Of a DNA stretch of 50,775 bases, positions 39,176 to 47,182 are shown piece after piece. The notes beneath the pieces were generated by a model, which saw only the letters and a program-made list of their open reading frames with translations, made no database searches and was not told the DNA's origin. Positions within the stretch are counted from its first letter, which is position 1. The number at the start of each line of letters is the position of its first letter. A program made the translations under genes and the position numbers. Source of the stretch: Oscillospiraceae bacterium (GTDB lineage Bacteria > Bacillota > Clostridia > Oscillospirales > Ruminococcaceae); contig JAGBAZ010000012.1 in NCBI GenBank assembly GCA_018110905.1, positions 1 to 50,775 on the forward strand. Direction: 5' to 3'.

Positions 39176-40195
39176 ATGGAAATTTTTAAAGAACCCTTCG
39201 GAAATCTTTCCGACGGAACGGAAGTTTTTTGCTGGAACATAATAAACGAAAAAGGCTTTGTTGCAAAAGTTCTTGATTACGGTGCAACTATCCAGTCCCT
39301 TATTGTTCCCGACAAAAACGGAGACCCGGTGGACGTTGTTATCGGACACGATACCATTGAAGAATATGTTGCCGGCGACTGCTATCTTGGAGCAACCATC
39401 GGAAGAGTCGGAAACCGCATCGGCAAAGGAAAATTTGAGCTTAACGGCGAAAAATACGAGCTTTTCATCAACAACGGCCCCAACCACCTTCACGGTGGAA
39501 AAAAAGGTTTCGACAGATTTGTCTGGGATTCGAAACAAGAAGGAGATTTTGTCATTTTCAAAAGAACTTCTCCCGATGGGGAAGAAGGATATCCCGGAAA
39601 TCTTGAAATAAGCGTTAAAATGGGCTGGAAAGACAACAGCTTTACCATTGAGTACGAAGCGAAAACCGACAAAGATACCATTCTTAACCTTACAAACCAC
39701 AGCTATTTTAACCTTAACGGAGCGGGCAGCGGAGATATCCATAACCACGTTCTTGAGATGAATGCCGACAGATTTACAGTATGCGACGAAAACTGCCTTC
39801 CGACCGGAGAACTTGCGCCGGTTGAGGGAACAGCTATGGATTTCAGAGAACCGAAAACCATCGGAAGAGATATCGAAAATGACGAACCCTGCGTAAAACT
39901 TTCCCGCGGATATGATTCCACCTTTGTAATAAGCGGTCATCCTTTCGCAAAAGCCACCGGCGATATCACTGGTATAACTCTTGTTGCGGATACCGACCAG
40001 CCGGGAGTTCAGCTTTATACCGCAAACTTCCTTACCGACAGAAACGGAAAAGGAGGACTTGATTGCGGAGAGAGAAGCGCATTTTGTCTTGAGACCCAGC
40101 ATTTTCCGGACAGTATCCATCATCCGGAATGGCCGAGCACCGTTCTTAAAAAAGGAGAAACTTTCCGAAGCTTTACGACATATACCTTTGAGTAA
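39176..40195 (+). CDS. galM: Aldose 1-epimerase (mutarotase)
   Basis: Interconverts alpha and beta galactose so that GalK receives its alpha substrate. The 339-residue protein has YGATIQSLIVPD near the start, NGPNHLHGGKKGFD (catalytic His), NLTNHSYFNL (second His) and ETQHFPDSIHHPEWPS (catalytic Glu). It lies 36 nt after galE with no promoter evident, so it completes a galKTEM operon. A strong terminator follows the stop. Confidence 0.96.
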   Translation: MEIFKEPFGNLSDGTEVFCWNIINEKGFVAKVLDYGATIQSLIVPDKNGDPVDVVIGHDTIEEYVAGDCYLGATIGRVGNRIGKGKFELNGEKYELFINNGPNHLHGGKKGFDRFVWDSKQEGDFVIFKRTSPDGEEGYPGNLEISVKMGWKDNSFTIEYEAKTDKDTILNLTNHSYFNLNGAGSGDIHNHVLEMNADRFTVCDENCLPTGELAPVEGTAMDFREPKTIGRDIENDEPCVKLSRGYDSTFVISGHPFAKATGDITGITLVADTDQPGVQLYTANFLTDRNGKGGLDCGERSAFCLETQHFPDSIHHPEWPSTVLKKGETFRSFTTYTFE

Positions 40196-40201
40196 TTATG
40201 A

Positions 40202-40236
40202 AAATGCCCTGCGATTAAAATCGCAGGGCATTTTTT
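40202..40236 (+). terminator. Intrinsic terminator of the gal operon
   Basis: AAATGCCCTGCGAT (40202-40215), TAAA loop, ATCGCAGGGCATTT (40220-40233) and further T residues: a perfect 14-bp stem. Confidence 0.95.
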
Positions 40237-40240
40237 GTTG

Positions 40241-40268
40241 TTGAAAAATCCTGATAAAAAGTTATAAT
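40241..40268 (+). promoter_or_regulatory. Promoter of the nucleoside hydrolase operon
   Basis: TTGAAA (40241-40246), 16-bp spacer, TATAAT (40263-40268), 28 nt before the ATG, directly after the gal terminator. Confidence 0.75.
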
Positions 40269-40296
40269 TAGATTATAGAAAGGGAGGTATTTTGCT

Positions 40297-41229
40297 ATGG
40301 AAAAAACAAAAATCATTCTCGACTGTGATCCGGGTCATGATGACGCCGTTGCAATAATTCTTGCGGGTAAAAACCCCAAAATAGATCTTCTTGGTATCAC
40401 CATTGTTTCCGGAAATCAGACTCTTGATAAAACCGTACGAAACGCTCTTAACGTAACCCAGCATCTTGAAATCGATGTTCCGGTATATGGCGGCTGCAGC
40501 GAACCGATGGTCCGCAAAAAAGTTGTTGCGGGAGATATCCACGGCGAAAGCGGACTTGACGGTCCGGTTTTTCCTCCTCTTGAAAGAAAAGCAGAGCCGG
40601 AACATGCGGTCAATTTTATTATAAAAACCCTTATGGAATCCGAAGGGGATATAACCGTTGTTACAACCGGTCCGATGACCAACCTTGCTATGGCCATGAG
40701 AATGGAACCGAATATTGTTCCGAAAATAAAACAGATTGTTCTTATGGGCGGCGCCATTGCCAACGGAAACGTAAGCCCGGCGGCGGAATTCAACATCATG
40801 GCGGATGCGGAGGCGGCATACGTTTGTTTCACAAGCGGAAGACCCATGACCATGGTGGGTCTTGATGTTACAAGAAAAGTCCTTTGCTATCCGGAAATTG
40901 TCGAACGCATGGGCAGGATCGGGAACCGTGCATCAAAGCTTTTTGTTGATCTTATGGGACATTTCTGCAAAACCCAGAAAGAAGTTTTTGGCTGGGAGGG
41001 CGGTCCGCTCCACGACCCGGTAACCCTTGCTTACCTTATCGATCCTTCGGTGCTCAAAGTTAAACCGATGAATGTTCGCATAGATATCCGTTCCACCGAA
41101 TCTTACGGAAGAACAAACTGCGACCCGTTTGATTATCTTCATCTTCCGCACACCGCGGACGTTGCTATGGATATTGATGTGGAACGTTTCTGGGATATTA
41201 TCGAAGAAAACATCCGCCTTTACGGCTGA
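40297..41229 (+). CDS. Inosine/uridine-type nucleoside hydrolase
   Basis: Splits ribonucleosides to base and ribose. The 310-residue protein has the calcium-binding signature DCDPGHDDAVAI (residues 9-20), DIHGESGLDGP, TTGPMTNLAMAM, VLMGGAIANGN and EFNIMADAEAA, and the C-terminal HDPVTLAYLIDP with the late Asp/His. Whether it prefers purine or pyrimidine nucleosides cannot be read. It is 12 nt upstream of a ribokinase-family kinase, which could phosphorylate the ribose released. ATG 40297 follows AGGGAGG. Confidence 0.95.
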   Translation: MEKTKIILDCDPGHDDAVAIILAGKNPKIDLLGITIVSGNQTLDKTVRNALNVTQHLEIDVPVYGGCSEPMVRKKVVAGDIHGESGLDGPVFPPLERKAEPEHAVNFIIKTLMESEGDITVVTTGPMTNLAMAMRMEPNIVPKIKQIVLMGGAIANGNVSPAAEFNIMADAEAAYVCFTSGRPMTMVGLDVTRKVLCYPEIVERMGRIGNRASKLFVDLMGHFCKTQKEVFGWEGGPLHDPVTLAYLIDPSVLKVKPMNVRIDIRSTESYGRTNCDPFDYLHLPHTADVAMDIDVERFWDIIEENIRLYG

Positions 41230-41241
41230 AAGGATAAAAAG

Positions 41242-42147
41242 ATGAAAGTTCTTTGTTTTGGTTCGCTGAATATCGATTATACATATAAAGTTGACCATTT
41301 TGTTTCAAAAGGCGAAACTTTGTCTTCGGCGGATCTTAAAATTTTCAGCGGCGGAAAGGGTCTTAATCAATCCGTTGCTCTTTCCAAAGCCGGTGCAGAA
41401 ACTTTTCATGCAGGAGCTATTGGCAAAGAGGGAAAATTTCTTGTTGATGAGCTTCTTTCTGCTGGGGTGAATACCGGATTTGTTGAAATCAAAGATGATA
41501 TCAGCACCGGACACGCAATAATACAGAACAGCATTGACGGTGATAACTGCATTCTTCTTTTTGGCGGAGCAAATCGTTCGATAACCAAAGAACAGACGGA
41601 TAAGGTGTTTGAGCATTTTGAAAAAGGCGACGTGCTCGTTCTGCAAAATGAAATAAGCGAGCTTGAATATATTTTGAGCACGGGAAAAGAAAAAGGCATG
41701 AAAGTGGTGCTCAACCCTTCGCCGATAGATGAACAGCTGCTCAAAATGCCCGTGGGAAAAGCTGATATACTTATTCTAAATGAGGTTGAAGCCGGAAGAA
41801 TCCTTGGAAAAGAAATTTTTGAAGGGGAAAAAGCGGCTGCGGAACTTTCTGAAAATTATCCGGATACGGATATTGTGCTCACGATGGGAGTAAAAGGTTC
41901 TTTCTTCAGAAATTCTGAAAAAAGCATTTTTCAGCGCGCATTCAAAGTTAAAGCTGTGGATACAACCGCCGCAGGCGACACTTATACCGGATATTTTGTT
42001 GCCGGAATAATGGAAGGAATGGGACCGGAAAAGGCAATGGAACTTGCCGCAAAAGCTTCGGCAATGGCGGTCACAAAACCGGGAGCATCGCCTTCTGTTC
42101 CAAAAAGAGCGGAAGTTGAGGCTTTCGTGGGAGAGGTGTTTGAATGA
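41242..42147 (+). CDS. Ribokinase-family (PfkB) carbohydrate kinase
   Basis: Likely phosphorylates ribose. The 301-residue protein has the PfkB N-terminal signature FSGGKGLNQSVALSKAGA (~residues 35-52) and the C-terminal catalytic motif DTTAAGDTYTGYF, where AAGD stands for the usual GAGD (anion hole and Asp base). GSLNIDYTYKVDHFV at the start binds the sugar in ribokinases. The neighbouring nucleoside hydrolase supports ribose as substrate (inference). The gene overlaps the next one by 4 nt (GAATGATTA; ATG 42144, TGA 42145-42147). Confidence 0.9.
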   Translation: MKVLCFGSLNIDYTYKVDHFVSKGETLSSADLKIFSGGKGLNQSVALSKAGAETFHAGAIGKEGKFLVDELLSAGVNTGFVEIKDDISTGHAIIQNSIDGDNCILLFGGANRSITKEQTDKVFEHFEKGDVLVLQNEISELEYILSTGKEKGMKVVLNPSPIDEQLLKMPVGKADILILNEVEAGRILGKEIFEGEKAAAELSENYPDTDIVLTMGVKGSFFRNSEKSIFQRAFKVKAVDTTAAGDTYTGYFVAGIMEGMGPEKAMELAAKASAMAVTKPGASPSVPKRAEVEAFVGEVFE

Positions 42148-42863
42148 TTATAAAAGCTGTTTGCGAATATAATGATGAAGGCTGCATTGTTTATGCGGAA
42201 AATTTTCCGGGGGCTTTTGTGCGCGGAAGGAATTACGAAAACGCTGCTGCAAAATTTCCGAAAGAAATAGAATCCTATCTTGATTGGGCAACCGGCGAAG
42301 CAAAAATCGATTTTCCGGTTGAGATAAAACTTGTTCAGGAAAAGAAAAACCCGGAACTTAAAATCTGCGATGCGGATTCAGATGTGATTTTTGATTCCGA
42401 AAGAGAACCTCTTACCAAAGAGGAATATAATAAGCTTAAGATTCTTGCTCTCCGTTCCGCGATGGATCTTGAAAGAATGTATGATTCCATTCCAAACAAA
42501 AAGATGAATATTGTTCCGCCAAGGGAAACTTTTTACGGAAAGATACCTTCAACAGCCGAGGAAATGTATAATCACTGTATGAACATAACCGAATATTACT
42601 TTGGCGAGATAGGCGTTGAAGCAAAAAACGGACCGGATATTCTTTCCTGCCGTCAGAAAGGTTTTGAGGAACTTGAAAAGCAGGAAGATTTTCTTCAAAA
42701 CAAAGTTTTTGACGGCAGCTACGGCGAAGAATGGTCTTTAAGAAAAGTTCTCCGGCGTTTTATCTGGCACGACAGAATCCATGCAAGGGCAATGTACCGC
42801 AGAGCTTATGAAGCGTTCTGGGATGCGGAAATCGATAATGTTTTCCATTTTAAAAGAAAATAA
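42144..42863 (+). CDS. HicB-like N-domain fused to a DinB-like metal-binding four-helix domain
   Basis: A 239-residue protein of unknown function. Residues 1-65 resemble the HicB-type fold: IIKAVCEYNDEGCIVYAENFPGAFVRGRNYENAA, the strand-strand-helix pattern of HicB antitoxins, though no HicA toxin is next to it. (Read as pieces: CEYNDEGCIVYAENFPG, then FVRGRNYENA.) Residues ~95-235 look like a DinB/YfiT-type four-helix bundle with His in YNHCMNITEYY and an HxxxH in WHDRIHARAMYRR, possible metal ligands. It overlaps the sugar kinase gene by 4 nt, so it is part of the nucleoside salvage operon. DinB-fold enzymes include thiol-S-transferases; no activity can be claimed. Confidence 0.75.
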   Translation: MIIKAVCEYNDEGCIVYAENFPGAFVRGRNYENAAAKFPKEIESYLDWATGEAKIDFPVEIKLVQEKKNPELKICDADSDVIFDSEREPLTKEEYNKLKILALRSAMDLERMYDSIPNKKMNIVPPRETFYGKIPSTAEEMYNHCMNITEYYFGEIGVEAKNGPDILSCRQKGFEELEKQEDFLQNKVFDGSYGEEWSLRKVLRRFIWHDRIHARAMYRRAYEAFWDAEIDNVFHFKRK

Positions 42864-42867
42864 AGCT

Positions 42868-42905
42868 AAAAACCTGTTTCGAGAAACCTTGAAACAGGTT
42901 TTTTA
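42868..42905 (+). terminator. Intrinsic terminator of the nucleoside salvage operon
   Basis: AAAACCTGTTTC, loop GAGAAACCTT, GAAACAGGTTTTTT: 12-bp stem and U-tract, right after the stop of the DinB-like gene. Confidence 0.93.
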
Positions 42906-42991
42906 ATAACTTTTTAGCGCATATCTATTGTTTTTGGAACAAAAGTATTGTAAACTATTGTTGATAATCAAAAATTGGAGATGAAAAACTC

Positions 42992-43834
42992 TTGATAAGA
43001 ATAGTTACAGATTCTGCGGCGGATTTTGAGCCTTGGGAACTTGAAGAAAAAAACATAAAAGCTGTTCCTCTTTCTGTTATTTTTGGGGATAAAGAATATA
43101 AAGAAAACATTGACCTTACAAAAGAGCGTTTTTATGAACTTCTTAAAACAGAAGAAACAATGCCGAGAACTTCCCAGCCTTCGCCCCAGGATTATATCGA
43201 TCTTATCGAAGAAGCAAGGGAAAACGACGACGATATTATAATTGTCACTATTTCTTCCGGACTCAGCGGAACCTATCAGAGCGTTGCGGCAACAAAGGAA
43301 CTTGTTGGCTACGACAGATGCTATGTGGTTGACAGCCTTAACGGAACCGGCGGAGAAAGAATGATCGTTGAATATGCGGTTCGCCTTCGTGATGAGGGAA
43401 AAAAAGCAAAAGAAATTGTTGAAAAAATCTCTGCGCTCCGCGAAAAAGTTGTGCTCTATACCGTAATGGATACCCTTGAGTATCTTCACAGAGGCGGAAG
43501 AATTTCCAGCACGGTTTATAAAATCGGCAGCTTTGCCCATATCAAACCTATTATGCATGTGAGCAGGGAAGGCAAGGCCGAAATTCCGGCAAAAACCATG
43601 GGAACTTCAAAAGGAATCGATTTTGTTGTAAAACATGTTGAAAAAGATATGCCGGATGAAGATTTTCCTTTTTATATCATGTTTACCGAAAACAGAAAAA
43701 ACGGCGAGATTCTTCGCGAAAGGCTCCGTAAAATCGGCGTTTCTGTTCCGGAAGAAAGGATAATTCCCGTTGGCGCCGTAATCGGAACCCACATCGGTCC
43801 GGGCGCATGTGCTGTTGTTTATATCGGAAAATAA
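42992..43834 (+). CDS. DegV family (FakB-like) fatty acid-binding protein
   Basis: DegV proteins bind a fatty acid; FakB members present it to the kinase FakA for phosphorylation. The 280-residue protein has the family opening RIVTDSAADFEPWE, TSQPSPQDY (the Thr-Ser-Gln-Pro motif), TISSGLSGTYQSV with the second Ser, YLHRGGRIS and IGTHIGPGACAVVY near the C-terminus. The start is TTG at 42992, with GGAG about 12 nt upstream; a 4-codon frame ATGAAAAACTCTTGA (42981-42995) overlaps it and could act by termination-reinitiation. No fakA is in the window. It is monocistronic and convergent with the next minus-strand group. Confidence 0.92.
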   Translation: MIRIVTDSAADFEPWELEEKNIKAVPLSVIFGDKEYKENIDLTKERFYELLKTEETMPRTSQPSPQDYIDLIEEARENDDDIIIVTISSGLSGTYQSVAATKELVGYDRCYVVDSLNGTGGERMIVEYAVRLRDEGKKAKEIVEKISALREKVVLYTVMDTLEYLHRGGRISSTVYKIGSFAHIKPIMHVSREGKAEIPAKTMGTSKGIDFVVKHVEKDMPDEDFPFYIMFTENRKNGEILRERLRKIGVSVPEERIIPVGAVIGTHIGPGACAVVYIGK

Positions 43835-43839
43835 TAAAA

Positions 43840-43871
43840 ACTCCCTGCTTTTGGGCAGGGAGTTTTTTTAA
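43840..43871 (+). terminator. Terminator between degV-like gene and convergent small genes
   Basis: ACTCCCTGC, short loop, GCAGGGAGT, then seven T residues. It overlaps the last codons of the minus-strand gene ending at 43868, and its A-rich left flank could let it act on both strands. Confidence 0.9.
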
Positions 43872-44131
43872 AGCAAAAGATACAAAAGGGCAAGCAAAAG
43901 TTTAGGGTCGGCTTTTTCGTTCCAAAGAATCCACAAAAGCGCAAGGATAACCAGTTTTTCGCTGTCCATTCCGGATAGCAAATCCGAAAGCGGGTTTTGC
44001 GGAGCAGGATTTTTTCTTTCGGAAGAAAAATAAACGGGTTCCGGCGGAGGGGAAAAGTTTTTTTCGCTTCCGCCTATTAATCTTGCCCGGGACTGCATTT
44101 CTCTAACTCTTTTTTCTGTTTCGCGCTGCAT
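43868..44131 (-). CDS. Small protein with hydrophobic C-terminus, unknown function
   Basis: 87 residues. The first half is polar and Pro/Ser-rich (SPPPEPVYFSSE, NPAPQNPLSDLL). The last ~35 residues are hydrophobic and Leu-rich (LVILALLWILWNE, LLLALLYLLL), suggesting membrane association. I do not recognise a family. The ATG at 44131 has GAGGAGG 11 nt upstream on the minus strand. The frame stays open further upstream into the end of the preceding gene, so a longer form is possible. It is third in a three-gene minus-strand cluster and has no known function. Confidence 0.65.
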   Translation of the reverse strand: MQRETEKRVREMQSRARLIGGSEKNFSPPPEPVYFSSERKNPAPQNPLSDLLSGMDSEKLVILALLWILWNEKADPKLLLALLYLLL

Positions 44132-44172
44132 TTCAGAAAGTGCCTCCTCGGAATAATCGTTGTGGTGCCATT

Positions 44173-44571
44173 TCAGAAAAGACCACCTCCGAAAATTCCG
44201 CTTTCTTCAAGAGCGGGAAGAATGCTCATCAGCCTGAGAATGTTGATTGCGCCGTCAACTTTCTGCGGGTTTTTGAGATGGGGGCGAAGCGCCATTAAAA
44301 GATTTACATTGTGATCATCGCAGGACATTTTTGAAAAAATATTCTGGAGTTTCATAAGCATATTGATGTCTATGTTTGGGACAGACGGAGCGGGATTTTG
44401 CGGTTGGGACTGATTGAAAAAAGATGAAAGATCAAAGGGCGCGCCCGCTGAATTCTGGTTTTGCGGAGAAGGTTCGGAATTTTGCTGAAGAGAGGCAAGC
44501 ATGTTCTGAATGTTACGCTGTGCTTCCGGATTTTGCAGAATTGCCGAAAGCTGTTCGGAAAGATCCGGCAT
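44173..44571 (-). CDS. Small Asn/Gln/Pro-rich protein, unknown function
   Basis: 132 residues, unrecognised. The N-terminal part (LSEQLSAILQNPEAQRNI) and C-terminal part (HNVNLLMALRPHLKNPQKVD, GAINILRLMSILPALEE) look helical. They flank a low-complexity Q/N/S/P linker (about residues 30-65). The C-terminal ~60 residues resemble the small helical proteins that accompany clostridial sporulation or coat loci, but that is only an impression. Its ATG lies 1 nt past the stop of the upstream gene, so the three minus-strand genes are almost certainly one operon. Confidence 0.7.
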   Translation of the reverse strand: MPDLSEQLSAILQNPEAQRNIQNMLASLQQNSEPSPQNQNSAGAPFDLSSFFNQSQPQNPAPSVPNIDINMLMKLQNIFSKMSCDDHNVNLLMALRPHLKNPQKVDGAINILRLMSILPALEESGIFGGGLF

Positions 44572-44572
44572 A

Positions 44573-44809
44573 TCAGCCGCCCCCTATCAGTTTTTTGATT
44601 ATTGCCTGGTTTTTTGGATCGGAAAGAAAACGTTCAAGTTCTTTCGGACTGTTTGCGTAGTGCTGAACTTTCGGCGCGGCAATGTTTCCGAAAACGCCGA
44701 GATCGCCTTTTTTTGCCGCATTTTCAAGTTTTTCTTTGCTTATACCAAGTTTTTTGCTCGCGGCTTCCAAAATTGTGTTCTGCTGTTCGGGGGTAAGGTT
44801 GAAATCCAT
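44573..44809 (-). CDS. Small helical protein, unknown function
   Basis: 78 residues starting MDFNLTPEQQNTILEAA, with SKEKLENAAKKGDLG and the C-terminal NQAIIKKLIGGG. It is charged, predicted helical, with no signal peptide or membrane helix, and I do not recognise a family. A longer frame extends upstream on the minus strand, but that part lies opposite the phosphoesterase gene and lacks a ribosome site, so I take the ATG at 44809. First gene of the three-gene minus-strand cluster, divergent from the phosphoesterase. Confidence 0.72.
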   Translation of the reverse strand: MDFNLTPEQQNTILEAASKKLGISKEKLENAAKKGDLGVFGNIAAPKVQHYANSPKELERFLSDPKNQAIIKKLIGGG

Positions 44810-44935
44810 ATAAAAATTCCGCCTTTCATAAAAATTTCGGTGATATCCGCCTTGTGAAAAAACAAAAAGCGGAATATAATAAAAAATATGAAAGCACTTT
44901 TTACGATATTCCGCCAAGGGAGGTTTTTGAAAAAA

Positions 44936-45412
44936 ATGAGAGCAGTTGTTTTTTCGGACAGCCACGGAAATTATGATGTTCTGGAACAGATAATGGAACG
45001 CCATAAAAATGATGCGGATATTTTCATCCATCTTGGCGACGGCGAAAGAGAAATTGAACTTATTCAATATGTTTATAACGATAAGAAAATATATTTCGTT
45101 TCGGGAAACTGCGATTGGGGAACGGACAAACCGGATTATGATATCATCAGATTCGGCGGCAAAACGATTTTCTTTACCCACGGAGCGCGTTTTGGCGTTA
45201 AAGGCGACCTTAATATTGCGAAACTTTTTGCAAGAAAGAACGAAGCGGATATTCTCCTTTTCGGTCACACACATATTGCAATGACGGATTATGACGACGG
45301 ACTTTATATCATGAACCCGGGAAGCTGCGGAAGACCGAGAGAGGGTTTGCCAAGCTACGGAATAATTGATATTACCGAAGCCGGGATCGCGATGCACACG
45401 GTTGAATTATAA
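44936..45412 (+). CDS. YfcE/MJ0936-type metallophosphoesterase
   Basis: A 158-residue calcineurin-like phosphoesterase of the small YfcE/MJ0936 group, active on phosphodiesters with Mn2+ or similar metals in studied members. Metal motifs are in order: FSDSHGN (residues 6-12), HLGDGE, SGNCDWG, FTHGARFG and FGHTHIA; NPGSCGRPR is also typical. I choose ATG 44936 with AAGGGAGG upstream; an ATG at 44888 would add 16 residues with no match to the family start. The cellular substrate is unknown. Confidence 0.92.
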   Translation: MRAVVFSDSHGNYDVLEQIMERHKNDADIFIHLGDGEREIELIQYVYNDKKIYFVSGNCDWGTDKPDYDIIRFGGKTIFFTHGARFGVKGDLNIAKLFARKNEADILLFGHTHIAMTDYDDGLYIMNPGSCGRPREGLPSYGIIDITEAGIAMHTVEL

Positions 45413-45580
45413 AAAAGCCTGCGCTTTGAGGAGCACTTCGCAAAGAAGTGCTCCTCTTTTATTTCAAGGCGGTACCATAAAAACTGTGAAAGATCTAAAA
45501 CAGCCCCGAAGAAAAACGGATTCTTCGATTCGCTCGGAATAACATCAATTTGTTACTGCGAATCCGCCGCAGGCTTTTTT
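45411..45580. repeat. 13-bp inverted repeat enclosing a ~144 bp block (possible insertion in a terminator)
   Basis: AAAAAAGCCTGCG (45411-45423) and its exact complement CGCAGGCTTTTTT (45568-45580) would form a perfect terminator stem if adjacent. They are 144 bp apart. The block between holds a complete hairpin terminator of its own and a GATTCTTCGATTCGCTCGG-like motif (45519-45537) of the kind dispersed in many bacterial intergenic regions. The arrangement suggests an ancestral terminator whose loop received a small element. Confidence 0.6.
45430..45465 (+). terminator. Hairpin terminator after the phosphoesterase gene
   Basis: GAGGAGCACTTC, GCAAA loop, GAAGTGCTCCTC, then TTTTATTT: a perfect 12-bp stem inside the inverted-repeat block. 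Confidence 0.9.
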
Positions 45581-45642
45581 GTTCTAAATATAAAACTCTT
45601 TGCATAAGTTTTGAAAAGAAAACGAAAAGGAGAGGAATTTTT

Positions 45643-47151
45643 ATGGAACTTGATCTTGATTACAATAAAATTTTCTGCTGTGGAAATCCGGAAGATAAAA
45701 AGGCGGTCGTTCCGGTGGATTGTTCAATAATCCTTCCGGATTACTTTCCGGATGTTATGAAAATTTTAAGATATACTGCAAAAACGGTGAAATCACCGGT
45801 AATTTCCGAAGCGGGAGGAGAAACTGTTTCCGGGAGCGTGAACATTGAAGTCAGCTATGTTTCCGAAGAAGGCGAACTTTGCTCCTGCAGTCAGCTTCAG
45901 CCGTTCAGCCATGTTTTTGAGAAAACGGCAAACATTGCGGCGGCAGAGGCGGATGTGACAATCGGTGAAATAGGCTGCAAAGCGGTTAACAAAAGACGCA
46001 TTGACCTTCATGGAAGCATTGATATAGTCCTGAGGACTGTTTGCGGAGAGGAAAAAAGTTTTGTTTCTTCCGCCAAAGGTGCTGAAACGGTTTGCAACAA
46101 TAAAGATATTGAAACGATTTCGTTTATCGGAGAATTTTATAAAGGTTTTACGGTGGAGGAAAAGGACGAACTCGGTTACGGAAAGCCGCCTTTCGGAAAA
46201 ATTCTTCGGTCATATGCTTTTGCACATGTTTCGGAATGTCATGTTATTCAGGATAAAGTTGTTACGAAAGGCGAAGTGAAAGTAACCGCCGTCTGGGTTC
46301 CGGAAGAAAACGAAAACGGAGAAAAAGGTCCGTTTGTTTCCGTGTTTACATATCCGGTAAGCAGAATGGTAGATGCAAACGGAATTTTGCAAAGCGACAT
46401 TTGCGATGCAAGATATGAAGCGGAATTTCCGGAAATTTCGCCTTGCGATGATGGTCAGAACATAAATATTAAAATAAAAATCGGGATTTTTGCAAGGGTT
46501 TACAGAAAAAGTCAGATAAATTATATCGAAGATATGTTTTCAACAAAATATGAAACGAAAACAGAAAAAGCAAAGCTTTTGACCATAACAGAAGCGGTCC
46601 CGCTTTTTATTGAAGAACCGGTTTTTGAAAAATTCGATCTTCCGGAAAGCGCAGAAACGGTTACGGATCTTTGGCTTGAAGCAGGATGTCCGAAAATCGA
46701 TTCGGAAGGGAAAATACGCCTTCCGGCAAAACTTTGTATGTTTGCAAAGGACGAAGACGAAAACCCGGTTTACTTTGAAAAAAACATTGAAAAGGAGTTT
46801 TTGAGCAAAACAAGCACAGAGAATATAGTTTTTTACAATATCTGCTCCGGTGTTAAAAATGAGGAATTCAGTATTTCCGGGGAAGGGAAAGCGGAAATTT
46901 CCGCAACTTTGCTTCTTGACGGAACGATATATAAAGTTTCGGACAGAGAGGCAGTTGCGGCGTGCTCGGTTGATCTTGAAAAGAAAATTGAGCACGGAAG
47001 TTTGGCTCTGACTTTTTGCTATGCGGAAAAAGGCGAAAAAATTTGGGATATTGCGAAAAAATATTCCGTTTCGCTTGAACAGCTTATGAAAGAAAACGAA
47101 CTTTCGGAAGATGTTCTTTTTGAAAAAACGATGCTTACAATTACAAGATGA
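45643..47151 (+). CDS. sipL: SipL-like spore morphogenesis protein (SPOCS/DUF3794 and LysM)
   Basis: SipL binds SpoIVA and is needed to build the spore coat/cortex interface in Clostridioides difficile. The 502-residue protein shows two or more SPOCS (DUF3794) modules: an N-terminal one (DYNKIFCCGNPEDKKAVVPV..., ending near 150), a central one (KILRSYAFAHVSECHV...), and one near 330-400. It ends in a LysM domain (EKGEKIWDIAKKYSVSLEQL, ~455-500). The order matches SipL. I start at ATG 45643 after AAAGGAGAGG; an upstream TTG has no ribosome site. The gene implies the organism can form endospores, although other SPOCS proteins exist, so the symbol is tentative. It is monocistronic with its own terminator. 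Confidence 0.85.
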   Translation: MELDLDYNKIFCCGNPEDKKAVVPVDCSIILPDYFPDVMKILRYTAKTVKSPVISEAGGETVSGSVNIEVSYVSEEGELCSCSQLQPFSHVFEKTANIAAAEADVTIGEIGCKAVNKRRIDLHGSIDIVLRTVCGEEKSFVSSAKGAETVCNNKDIETISFIGEFYKGFTVEEKDELGYGKPPFGKILRSYAFAHVSECHVIQDKVVTKGEVKVTAVWVPEENENGEKGPFVSVFTYPVSRMVDANGILQSDICDARYEAEFPEISPCDDGQNINIKIKIGIFARVYRKSQINYIEDMFSTKYETKTEKAKLLTITEAVPLFIEEPVFEKFDLPESAETVTDLWLEAGCPKIDSEGKIRLPAKLCMFAKDEDENPVYFEKNIEKEFLSKTSTENIVFYNICSGVKNEEFSISGEGKAEISATLLLDGTIYKVSDREAVAACSVDLEKKIEHGSLALTFCYAEKGEKIWDIAKKYSVSLEQLMKENELSEDVLFEKTMLTITR

Positions 47152-47156
47152 TAAGG

Positions 47157-47182
47157 AAAGACGGCTTTTGCCGTCTTTTTTT
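47157..47182 (+). terminator. Intrinsic terminator of the sipL-like gene
   Basis: AAAGACGGC, TTTT loop, GCCGTCTTTTTTT: 9-bp stem with a long U-tract, 6 nt after the stop. Confidence 0.93.

Noticed and set aside
42144..42340. HicAB toxin-antitoxin locus
   Set aside because: Only a HicB-like domain is present, fused to another domain and overlapping a sugar kinase; no HicA-sized gene adjoins it.
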